Assembly: GCA_003511945.1 (NCBI GenBank)
Contig: DOJA01000202.1
Span: 1-5,314 of the forward strand
DNA length: 5,314 bases
Direction of reading: 5' to 3'
Source of the DNA: Phycisphaerales bacterium
GTDB taxonomy: Bacteria; Planctomycetota; Phycisphaerae; Phycisphaerales; UBA1924
Under the pieces are notes generated by a model that worked only from the letters and a program-made list of their open reading frames with translations, ran no database searches and was not told where the DNA came from. Numbering within the stretch: position 1 is the stretch's first letter; each line of letters opens with the position of its first letter. Positions 1 to 5,314 of the stretch are shown here, in pieces. The position numbers and the translations under genes are program-made.

Positions 1-2
1 GG

Positions 3-461
3 ACGGTGCCGCTGCTGGTGCTGGGGCAGGTGGTGTACCGCCTGTTTGACACCGGGGGCGGGGGGGTGGGAGTCGGGCTGGTCGAGACGGCGGGGGCGGA
101 TGCGCCGGCGGCGCTCTCCAAGGGGGCGCTGGCGACGATCGCGGTCGGCGCCGGGCTCTACGAAGAGCTGCTGTTTCGGATGGTCGGCATCGCGCTGGCG
201 CATGTCATTCTTGCGGACCTGCTGGGCATGCGCGACTTCGCGGCCCGGGCTGTCGCGGTCGTGATCTCCGCGGCGGCGTTCGCGGCGTACCACGACATCG
301 CCGGCCCCGCGGGCTTCGACCTGGGCCGGGCGGCGATCTACTTCTTCGCGGGCGTCTACTTCGGCGCGGTCTATGTCCTGCGCGGGTTCGGGATCGTGGT
401 GGCGGTGCACGCGCTCTACGACCTGGCGGTGCTGGTGGTCCTTCCCGGCTCGCAACCGTGA
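3..461 (+). CDS. CPBP family intramembrane metalloprotease (CAAX protease-like), 5'-truncated by window edge
   Basis: This is the C-terminal part of a multi-pass membrane protein of the CPBP (CAAX protease/bacteriocin-processing, Abi) family, whose members are glutamate/histidine-dependent intramembrane proteases. Numbering from the GTG at position 6, all three family motifs are visible in order: EELLFR at 53-58 (EExxxR), FAAYH at 92-96 (FxxxH) and HALYD at 135-139 (HxxxD/N). They lie in or beside hydrophobic segments at about 43-52, 60-72, 82-95, 109-125 and 127-147. The frame is open back to the window edge, and usual family members have more membrane helices before the first motif, so the true start is probably upstream and the GTG at 6 is only the first in-window candidate. 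The substrate cannot be told. All catalytic residues are present, so an active enzyme is likely. The next gene starts 52 bases downstream on the same strand with no terminator between, so co-transcription is plausible. Confidence 0.85.
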   Translation, partial: TVPLLVLGQVVYRLFDTGGGGVGVGLVETAGADAPAALSKGALATIAVGAGLYEELLFRMVGIALAHVILADLLGMRDFAARAVAVVISAAAFAAYHDIAGPAGFDLGRAAIYFFAGVYFGAVYVLRGFGIVVAVHALYDLAVLVVLPGSQP

Positions 462-484
462 CGCCCGGATTCCCATACAGGGCC

Positions 485-501
485 GGGCGCGCTGCGCGCC
501 C
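485..501 (+). other. Short perfect GC hairpin in the intergenic gap
   Basis: Arms GGGCGCG (485-491) and CGCGCCC (495-501) are perfectly complementary, with a 3-base loop CTG. The hairpin ends directly against the Shine-Dalgarno of the next gene. No run of T follows, so it does not look like an intrinsic terminator. It could protect the downstream message after processing, or hold the ribosome-binding site in an unpaired flank. The structure is seen in the sequence; any function is inference, and chance formation is possible in such GC-rich DNA. Confidence 0.45.
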
Positions 502-509
502 AAGGAGGT
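502..509 (+). promoter_or_regulatory. Ribosome-binding site of the SUMF1-domain gene
   Basis: AAGGAGGT at 502-509 is a near-perfect Shine-Dalgarno, with 5 bases between its last paired G (508) and the ATG at 514. It fixes the start at 514; the same frame is open further upstream (from 373) but that stretch overlaps the protease gene. Confidence 0.85.
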
Positions 510-513
510 CGGC

Positions 514-1983
514 ATGCGCTGGATGATCCGGCTCGCGGCGGTCACTGTTGGGCTCCTGCTCGGGAACGCGGCCCGAGCGAGCGACCTTGGAATCAGAGAT
601 GCGCGACTCGTGCGCTCGGAGGGCGGCTCAGGCCCGGTGTGGCACGCCGAGTTCGCCATCGCGTGGAAGAACGCCTGGCGGAACGAGCGGAACAACGATG
701 GGGCGTGGGTCTTTTTGAAGGTCCGCGCGCCGGGACGGGGTTGGCGCCACGCCATGCTCGCGTCTGCGGGGCATGGCGCGATCCCCACGGAGAACGGACC
801 CGCCGCGGAACTGCATGTGGCGTCGGACGCGGTTGGGGCCTTCATTGCGCCGGCGATCGCGACCCGGGGGTCCGTGGCATGGGCGGTGCGGTTGGCGCTC
901 GACGCCCGGACGGTCGAAGCGCTGGAACGGATCGGGCCGACGGCCGAGGTGGCGGCGTTCGGGGTCGAGATGGTCCGCGTGCCGGAGGGGGCGTTCTGGG
1001 TGGGCGAGCCCGGCCAAAGGGCGGTGGAGCACGCCGCGTTCTACCGCTGCGACGCGCAGGGCAGGCCCGCGGGGCGTTACAGAGTTGAGAACGAGAGTCC
1101 GATCGAGGTCGGCCCCGTCGAGGGCATGCTGCACTACGGCGTGGAGGGCAATTTCGCGATCTTCGCCGGCGACAGGCAGGGGCCGGTTCCCGCGGAGTTC
1201 CCCAAGGGCTTCGCGTCGTTCTGGTGCATGAAGTACGAGCTCACCCAGGGCCAGTACGCCGAGTTCCTGAACCAGATCCCGGCGAGCGACACAGCGCACC
1301 GCGCGCTCGGGGGCGGGTTGGCGTCGCTGGCGCCTGACAGTCGGCTGTCGATCCGCGTCCAGGACGGCCGTTTCGTCGCGGACCATCCCGCCCGACCGGC
1401 CAACTGGGTGTCGTGGGACGATGGGTGCGCGTGGGCCGACTGGGCCGGGCTGCGCCCGATGACCGAGATGGAGTTCGCCAAGGCGTGCCGCGGACCGGGC
1501 GAGCCGCCCGCGGACGACTTCCCATGGGGCACCGCGAGCAAGGAGGGGCTCAAGCGGGTCATGGGTCCGGATCTTGATCTCGTGCGCACGGGCGATGCGG
1601 ACGAGGCGACGCTGACCGATGCCCGGCGCGAGCCACTGGGGGCGTCGTACTACTGGATCATGGACCTCGCCGGGAGCGTGTGGGAGCGCTGCGTGACGAT
1701 CGGCCACCCGCGCGGGCGCGCATTCAAGGGCACGCACGGCGACGGCGCGCTCAACATGGGCTTCGCCACCAACGAGGACTGGCCGGCGAGCGATCACGCC
1801 CCGAGTTGGGGGGGTGGGTACGGCTACCGGGGCGGGGGGCACTACGAGGCGGCGCGGGTGTACGAGCCGGGGCACTTCAACCCGCACAGCCCGGTCGGAT
1901 GGCGCCGGTTCGGCTCGTGGGGCCAGGGGCCGCGCTCGATCGCGTACGGGTTCCGGGCTGTGCGCACCGTCGATGTGCAGTAG
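514..1983 (+). CDS. Exported FGE-sulfatase (SUMF1/EgtB/PvdO) domain protein, without the FGE cysteine pair
   Basis: The 489-aa product starts at ATG 514 behind a strong Shine-Dalgarno. Residues 1-22 form a classic signal peptide: basic start, hydrophobic core AAVTVGLLLG, and an A-R-A cleavage motif ending at 22. It is therefore exported, and no lipobox cysteine is seen. Residues about 24-148 form a separate N-terminal region with W51, W55, R56 and NNDGAWVFLKV (60-70), a pattern I associate with secreted SUMF1 proteins of planctomycetes and Bacteroidota. Residues about 150-486 are an FGE-sulfatase domain: MVRVPEGAFWVGE (153-165), YELTQGQYAEFLN (241-253), PANWVSWDDGCAWADWAGLRP (295-315), MTEMEFAKACRG (316-327), MDLAGSVWERC (383-393) and the terminal GFRAVR (479-484). 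True formylglycine-generating enzymes carry a copper-binding cysteine pair near the C-terminus. Here the five cysteines (178, 238, 305, 325, 393) are scattered and none follows 393, so sulfatase activation is unlikely. No EgtB-type DinB domain is seen. The real role is unknown, possibly envelope binding or structure. Confidence 0.85.
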   Translation: MRWMIRLAAVTVGLLLGNAARASDLGIRDARLVRSEGGSGPVWHAEFAIAWKNAWRNERNNDGAWVFLKVRAPGRGWRHAMLASAGHGAIPTENGPAAELHVASDAVGAFIAPAIATRGSVAWAVRLALDARTVEALERIGPTAEVAAFGVEMVRVPEGAFWVGEPGQRAVEHAAFYRCDAQGRPAGRYRVENESPIEVGPVEGMLHYGVEGNFAIFAGDRQGPVPAEFPKGFASFWCMKYELTQGQYAEFLNQIPASDTAHRALGGGLASLAPDSRLSIRVQDGRFVADHPARPANWVSWDDGCAWADWAGLRPMTEMEFAKACRGPGEPPADDFPWGTASKEGLKRVMGPDLDLVRTGDADEATLTDARREPLGASYYWIMDLAGSVWERCVTIGHPRGRAFKGTHGDGALNMGFATNEDWPASDHAPSWGGGYGYRGGGHYEAARVYEPGHFNPHSPVGWRRFGSWGQGPRSIAYGFRAVRTVDVQ

Positions 1984-1998
1984 AGAGAGCTGGTCTCC

Positions 1999-2004
1999 TA
2001 CACT
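1999..2004 (+). promoter_or_regulatory. Putative -10 element for a leaderless groES-like transcript
   Basis: TACACT at 1999-2004 fits the TAnnnT -10 pattern and lies 8 bases before the ATG at 2013, so transcription would start at or within a few bases of the start codon. No ribosome-binding sequence lies in the 29 bases after the SUMF1 stop, apart from a weak GACGGG touching the start region. No convincing -35 hexamer is found at 17-18 base spacing. This combination (TAnnnT close to the ATG, no Shine-Dalgarno) is the usual signature of leaderless genes in other GC-rich bacteria. It is an inference from spacing only. Confidence 0.4.
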
Positions 2005-2012
2005 GACGGGCT

Positions 2013-2357
2013 ATGCCCACGGACAAGGCCGCCAAGTCGCTGGAAGTTGTGGAGCCGATCGGCGCCCGGGTGCTGATCCGCAAAGACGAGGACCGCAAGC
2101 AGACCAAGAGCGGGCTGCACCTGCCGGACAAGATGGAGATCCCGACGCTGACGGGACGGGTGGTCTCGATCGCGGCCAAGGTGGCGTCGGACGAGGATTA
2201 CCCGATCAAGCGGTACGACCGGGTGCTGTTCCACCCCAAGCACGCGGTGCCGGTGGACTTCGAGGGCGACAACCGGCTGTTCGTCATCCCGGTGGAGGAC
2301 ATCGTGGCGGTGTTCCGGCGTGACGGCGGCGGCGGGCCGGTGGACGCCCCCGAGTGA
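2013..2357 (+). CDS. Divergent GroES/Cpn10-like co-chaperonin
   Basis: This 114-aa protein resembles the GroES (Cpn10) fold, the cytosolic lid of the GroEL chamber. Recognisable parts are VEPIGARVLIRKDE (13-26, matching the GroES opening LHDRVIVKR), a mobile-loop-like segment TKSGLHLPDK (31-40), TGRVVSIA (47-54, matching GxVxAVG), YDRVLFHPKHAVPVDFEGD (68-86) and the closing RLFVIPVEDIVAVF (88-101, matching the ESDILAIV end). It departs from typical GroES in several ways: the hydrophobic mobile-loop tripeptide I-V-L is L35-H36-L37, the glycine-rich roof segment is replaced by AAKVASDEDYPI (54-65), and a Gly/Pro/acidic tail of about 12 residues makes it longer than the usual 95-100. The start is firm: an in-frame TGA at 2004-2006 leaves the ATG at 2013 as the first start. 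No groEL neighbours it. The stop overlaps the aroA GTG by 4 bases. It may be a working co-chaperonin or a specialised paralogue. Confidence 0.8.
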   Translation: MPTDKAAKSLEVVEPIGARVLIRKDEDRKQTKSGLHLPDKMEIPTLTGRVVSIAAKVASDEDYPIKRYDRVLFHPKHAVPVDFEGDNRLFVIPVEDIVAVFRRDGGGGPVDAPE

Positions 2358-3790
2358 GCGCGCCGAGCGCCCGGTCGTTTGCTGAACTGCTCAAGAGCCC
2401 GCTGGGCGACCTGCCGCGTGAACTGGCGATGGTCCCGCTGCCGGGGCCGGGGGGGTTCGATGTCGTGGTGCGCCCACCCGGGAGCAAGAGCATCACGAAC
2501 CGGGCGCTGCTGATGGCGGCGCTGGCGAGCGGAGAGTCGTGGCTGCACGGCGCGCTGCTGGACGCGGACGACGCCCGGGTGATGATCGATGCTCTGCGTC
2601 AGCTCGGAGCGACGATCGACATCGAGGACCGGGCGCGGGGTGAGGTGCGCATCGTCGGCACCGGCGGGCGCCTGAAGGGCGGCGGCGCGCTGAACCTGAA
2701 CAACGCGGGCACCGCGACGCGCTTCCTGACCGCGGCGGCGTGCCTGGCGGACGGGCCGGTGGTCATCGACGGCAACGAGCGGATGCGCCAGCGCCCCATC
2801 GGAGAGCTGGCGCAGATGCTCCGCGCGCTGGGAATCACAGTGGAGGAACTGGGCGCGCCGGGGTGCGTGCCCCTGCGGGTCCACCCGGCGGGGGGTGCGA
2901 CGGGTGCGCCCGTGCTGCGGATCGGTCGGACCGCCTCCAGCCAGTTCGTCTCGGCGCTCATGATCATCGGCCCGCTCCTGCCCGGCGGGCTGCGCATCGA
3001 GTTCATCGATGAACCCACGAGCGTGTCGTATATCCGGATGACCCTGGCCATGATGCGCCGCTGGACACTGGGCGGCGTCGACGGGTCCATCGAGGACCGC
3101 GCCCTTGTCCTGCGCCCGGGCGCGTACCGCGCGCGGGAGGAGGTCATCGAGCCCGACGCGAGCGGCGCCACCTACTTCTGGGGCGCGGGGGCCATCGTTC
3201 CCGGATCGCGCTGCGCCGTGCCGATCGATCCGGCGACGAGCATCCAGTCCGACGCGGGCTTCGCGCTGGTGCTGGGCGCGATGGGGGCCGAGGTGTCGGG
3301 CGCGTCGGTCGGCGCCGCACCGCTCCGGGGAATCGACGCCGACCTGACCCTCATGCCCGACGCCGCCATGACTCTCTCGGCCGTCGCGTGCTTCGCGAGG
3401 GGCACGACGACGATGACCGGGCTGCGCACGCTCCGCGACAAAGAGACCGATCGCATCGCGGCGCTGTGTAACGAGCTGGGCAAGGTCGGCGTAGCCAGCG
3501 AGGTGATCTCCTACCGGACCAGCAGCGGGGGTACGGACGAGGGGTTGCGCCTGACGCCCCCCGCCCCCCGAGGGGGGATCGACTGCTCGTCCGGCGCGGC
3601 GCGGGTGGCGTTCGACACCTACGATGACCATCGCATGGCCATGTCGCTCGCCCTGATCGGACTCCGGCGCCCGAATGTCGTGATCCGCGACCCCGCGTGC
3701 GTTGCGAAGACCTACGAGTCGTTCTGGCGTGACCTTGCCTCGCTGTACGACAGCGCGCTCGCGGGCGCGGGCTCCGGAGGGCGCGCGTGA
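2354..3790 (+). CDS. aroA: 3-phosphoshikimate 1-carboxyvinyltransferase (EPSP synthase)
   Basis: This is the sixth shikimate-pathway enzyme, cytosolic, which transfers the enolpyruvyl group of PEP to shikimate-3-phosphate to give EPSP. The 478-aa sequence has all the key sites: PPGSKSITNR (41-50; K45 and R50), NAGTATR (117-123), RMRQRP (143-148), SSQF (195-198), SVSY (223-226), PDAAMT (335-340; D336), RDKETDR (361-367; K363, E364, R367), YDDHRMAM (423-430; R427) and DPACVAKT (446-453; K452). G119 equals the E. coli G96 whose change to Ala gives glyphosate resistance, so a class I glyphosate-sensitive type is likely. Oddities are F124 where E. coli has P101, N116 in place of the usual Gly, and about 12 extra residues near 388-418. 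The GTG at 2354 overlaps the preceding stop as GTGA with a weak GGTGGA 9 bases upstream. An ATG at 2429 would give an E. coli-like N-terminus but has no clear ribosome-binding site. Confidence 0.97.
   Translation: MSAPSARSFAELLKSPLGDLPRELAMVPLPGPGGFDVVVRPPGSKSITNRALLMAALASGESWLHGALLDADDARVMIDALRQLGATIDIEDRARGEVRIVGTGGRLKGGGALNLNNAGTATRFLTAAACLADGPVVIDGNERMRQRPIGELAQMLRALGITVEELGAPGCVPLRVHPAGGATGAPVLRIGRTASSQFVSALMIIGPLLPGGLRIEFIDEPTSVSYIRMTLAMMRRWTLGGVDGSIEDRALVLRPGAYRAREEVIEPDASGATYFWGAGAIVPGSRCAVPIDPATSIQSDAGFALVLGAMGAEVSGASVGAAPLRGIDADLTLMPDAAMTLSAVACFARGTTTMTGLRTLRDKETDRIAALCNELGKVGVASEVISYRTSSGGTDEGLRLTPPAPRGGIDCSSGAARVAFDTYDDHRMAMSLALIGLRRPNVVIRDPACVAKTYESFWRDLASLYDSALAGAGSGGRA
3557..3577 (+). 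repeat. C6-G-C6-GA-G6 homopolymer inverted repeat inside aroA
   Basis: Two C6 tracts (3557-3562 and 3564-3569) are followed by GA and a G6 tract (3572-3577). Either C tract can pair fully with the G tract, making a very GC-rich hairpin with a 2- or 9-base loop. It encodes TPPAPRGG, which falls in a stretch with extra residues relative to E. coli AroA, just before the conserved DDHRM motif. It is probably a slippage-generated loop insertion that keeps the frame. Confidence 0.55.
3776..3781 (+). promoter_or_regulatory. Ribosome-binding site of the ABC exporter gene, inside the aroA end
   Basis: GGAGGG at 3776-3781 is a strong Shine-Dalgarno 5 bases before the GTG at 3787. It supports GTG 3787 as the exporter start and gives that gene its own ribosome loading in addition to coupling with aroA termination. 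Confidence 0.75.
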
Positions 3791-5314
3791 ACTCCCCCTT
3801 CTGGCGGATATCCCGGCGATTGCTCCGCTACCGCTGGACGGCGCTGGCGGCCTTGGGCATGGCGTTTGTCTCCGCCGCCGGGCTGGGAGCGGGGATTCTC
3901 GGGCTGGTCCCGGTCCTGAACAACATCCTGGGCCAGGACTTCAAGCCCCTCCCCGTGCTGGCGAAGGAACTCGACGGGCGGCTCGGCGGCCACATCCCCG
4001 ATCCGTGGATCGCGGCGCTCCCGGATGGGCGCTTCGACGCGGTGCTGTGGATCGTCGTCCTGCTGGGCGTGCTGACGGTCGTCGGCGCGGCGGCGAACTT
4101 CCTGCACGCCTATCTGTCGCTCACGCTGACCACGCGGGTGGTCGCGGATGTGCGCCGGGCGGCGTTCCGGCGCCTCGTCCACATGCCCCTGGGCGTCGTG
4201 GCCCGCGGGGGCGGGCACGACATCACGAGCCGCATCCTGCACGACACGAACATCCTCAACCGCGGGCTGCAGTCGCTCACGAGCAAGTCGGTCGCGCAGC
4301 TGACGAAGGGGGGCGCGGCGCTGGTGGCCGCCTTTGTCATCTCCTGGCGGCTCTCGCTGGTCACGCTGGTCGTCGCGCCGGTGCTGGCGGTGATCATCCG
4401 CACGCTGGGCAAGCGGGTGCGGCGGGCCTCGCGCGGGGCGATGAAGGGACAAGCCAAACTGCTGGAGGCGGCCAGCGAGGTCACCCGCGGGTTCCGGGTC
4501 GTGAAGTGCTTCGCCGCCGAGCGCCACGAGATCGGACGATTCACCCGGCACAACCGCCAGGTGATGCGCGAGATGCTCCGCGCCCGGACGGCGTCGGCGC
4601 TCGCGTCGCCCCTCATCGAGACCGTCGCGATCTTCGTGCTCGGCGCGCTGGCCATCGTGGCGGCCAAGGCGATCATCGACGGCGCGCTCGAGCCGGCCCG
4701 GTTCCTGCTCGCCATGGGCGCGCTGGGCGTCGCGGGCGCGACGCTCAAGCCCCTCAACGCGGTGGTGCAGGACATCCAGACCGCCGAGGCCGCGGCGCAG
4801 CGGCTGGAGGAAGTGCTCGACGCCGAGCCCGAGGACCTCCGCACCGCCGGACGCCCTCGGCTCCCGCGCCACAGCGAGTCGATCGAGTTCCAGGGGGTGT
4901 CGCTCCAGTACCCGGGGCAGGAGTCGCCCGCGGTGGACGGAGTCTCCCTGCTCGTGCGGCGCGGGGAGACGGTCGCGTTCGTCGGCCCCAACGGCTGCGG
5001 CAAGACCTCGCTCCTCTCTCTCGTCCCCCGGCTGTTCACGCCGACCGCGGGGCGCGTGCTCATCGACGGCGTGGACACCTCGGGCGTTTCCCTCCGGTCG
5101 CTGCGCCGGCAGATCGGCGTGGTGTCGCAGGAGACGGTGCTCTTCTCGGGGACGATCGCGACGAACATCGCCTACGGCACGCCCGGCGCGGCCCGCGCCC
5201 GGATCGAGGACGCCGCCCGGCGCGCCTACGCCCACGACTTCATCGCGCGCCAGCCCGAGGGGTACGACACGGTGGTCGGGGATCAGGGGCTCACGCTCTC
5301 GGGCGGGCAGCGGC
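3787..5314 (+). CDS. MsbA-type ABC exporter half-transporter (fused membrane and ATPase domains), 3'-truncated by window edge
   Basis: The frame is open from GTG 3787 to the window end (509 codons; roughly 70-90 more are expected). It encodes an inner-membrane exporter with an ABC type-1 membrane domain fused to an ATPase domain, acting as a dimer. Hydrophobic segments lie at about 18-42, 84-106, 170-187, 188-206, 276-297 and 305-322, giving the standard six helices, with a roughly 40-residue loop between the first two. The segment EAASEVTRGFRVVKCFAAE, just before helix 5, is typical of MsbA-like proteins. The ATPase domain shows A-loop Y375, Walker A GPNGCGKTS (400-408), Q-loop Q448 in VVSQE, and the signature LSGGQR (504-509). 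Walker B and the H-loop lie beyond the window. The GTG overlaps the aroA stop as GTGA and is backed by GGAGGG. The substrate is unknown: MsbA relatives move lipids, peptides or drugs, and a lipid A flippase role is only a possibility. Confidence 0.93.
   Translation, partial: MNSPFWRISRRLLRYRWTALAALGMAFVSAAGLGAGILGLVPVLNNILGQDFKPLPVLAKELDGRLGGHIPDPWIAALPDGRFDAVLWIVVLLGVLTVVGAAANFLHAYLSLTLTTRVVADVRRAAFRRLVHMPLGVVARGGGHDITSRILHDTNILNRGLQSLTSKSVAQLTKGGAALVAAFVISWRLSLVTLVVAPVLAVIIRTLGKRVRRASRGAMKGQAKLLEAASEVTRGFRVVKCFAAERHEIGRFTRHNRQVMREMLRARTASALASPLIETVAIFVLGALAIVAAKAIIDGALEPARFLLAMGALGVAGATLKPLNAVVQDIQTAEAAAQRLEEVLDAEPEDLRTAGRPRLPRHSESIEFQGVSLQYPGQESPAVDGVSLLVRRGETVAFVGPNGCGKTSLLSLVPRLFTPTAGRVLIDGVDTSGVSLRSLRRQIGVVSQETVLFSGTIATNIAYGTPGAARARIEDAARRAYAHDFIARQPEGYDTVVGDQGLTLSGGQR

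Noticed and set aside
485..501. Intrinsic terminator after the protease gene
   Set aside because: The hairpin is not followed by a T run but by AAGGAGGT and the next gene's start.
373..513. Upstream extension of the SUMF1-domain gene to the ATG at 373
   Set aside because: It would overlap the protease gene by about 90 bases and would bury the clear signal peptide at residue 48. A near-perfect Shine-Dalgarno at 502-509 marks the ATG at 514.
628..1887. Minus-strand open frame opposite the SUMF1-domain gene
   Set aside because: It is an Arg/Pro/His-rich shadow of a well-supported plus-strand gene.
514..1983. Calling the protein a true formylglycine-generating enzyme or EgtB
   Set aside because: It has no C-terminal cysteine pair for FGE and no N-terminal DinB-like region with its histidine motif for EgtB.
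2198..3631. Long minus-strand open frame opposite aroA
   Set aside because: It is compositionally biased (Arg, His, Ala, Gly), has no motif, and lies wholly opposite AroA active-site motifs and the GroES-like end.
3712..5235. Long minus-strand open frame opposite the ABC exporter
   Set aside because: Its translation is Arg/Gly/Asp/His-rich low-complexity sequence with no recognisable domain, while the plus strand in the same place carries a clear ABC exporter with Walker A and signature motifs. It is a GC-rich shadow frame.
3787..5314. Naming the exporter msbA
   Set aside because: The motifs show only the exporter family. The C-terminal end is missing and no lipid A gene is nearby, so the substrate cannot be assigned.

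Overview
The window is a GC-rich, gene-dense stretch of bacterial DNA with five co-directional (+) genes and almost no intergenic space. From upstream to downstream it carries: the 3' part of a CPBP/CAAX-type membrane protease; a secreted protein with an FGE-sulfatase (SUMF1/formylglycine-generating-enzyme-like) domain; a small divergent GroES/Cpn10-like protein; 3-phosphoshikimate 1-carboxyvinyltransferase (AroA); and the 5' part of an MsbA-type ABC exporter that runs off the window just after its LSGGQ signature. The last gene is cut by the window end but its reading frame is open from 3787 to 5314.

The best guess for the source is a high-GC planctomycete, perhaps of the Phycisphaerae. This rests on base composition, GTG starts, and the exported SUMF1-domain protein whose N-terminal region has the W-x-N-x-W-R...NNDGAWVFLKV pattern I associate with planctomycete and Bacteroidota proteins. 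No 16S rRNA or other phylogenetic marker is present, so the assignment is inference.

Two transcriptional blocks are suggested. The protease and SUMF1 genes are 52 bases apart; that gap holds a short GC hairpin and then a near-perfect Shine-Dalgarno for the SUMF1 gene. After the SUMF1 stop there are only 29 bases before the GroES-like ATG. They contain a TACACT hexamer eight bases before the start and no ribosome-binding site, which suggests a promoter giving a leaderless mRNA. From there, the GroES-like gene, aroA and the ABC exporter gene are joined by two identical 4-base GTGA stop/start overlaps, so the three are very probably co-transcribed and translationally coupled.

Functionally, AroA makes EPSP in the shikimate pathway. 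The GroES-like protein would be a cytosolic co-chaperonin or a derived relative, with no groEL beside it. The exporter is an inner-membrane half-transporter of unknown substrate. No pathway obviously joins the three. I see no tRNA, rRNA, CRISPR array, insertion sequence, integrase or phage gene. The window looks like ordinary chromosomal DNA; the points of interest are the divergent Cpn10, its likely leaderless start, and its coupling to aroA.
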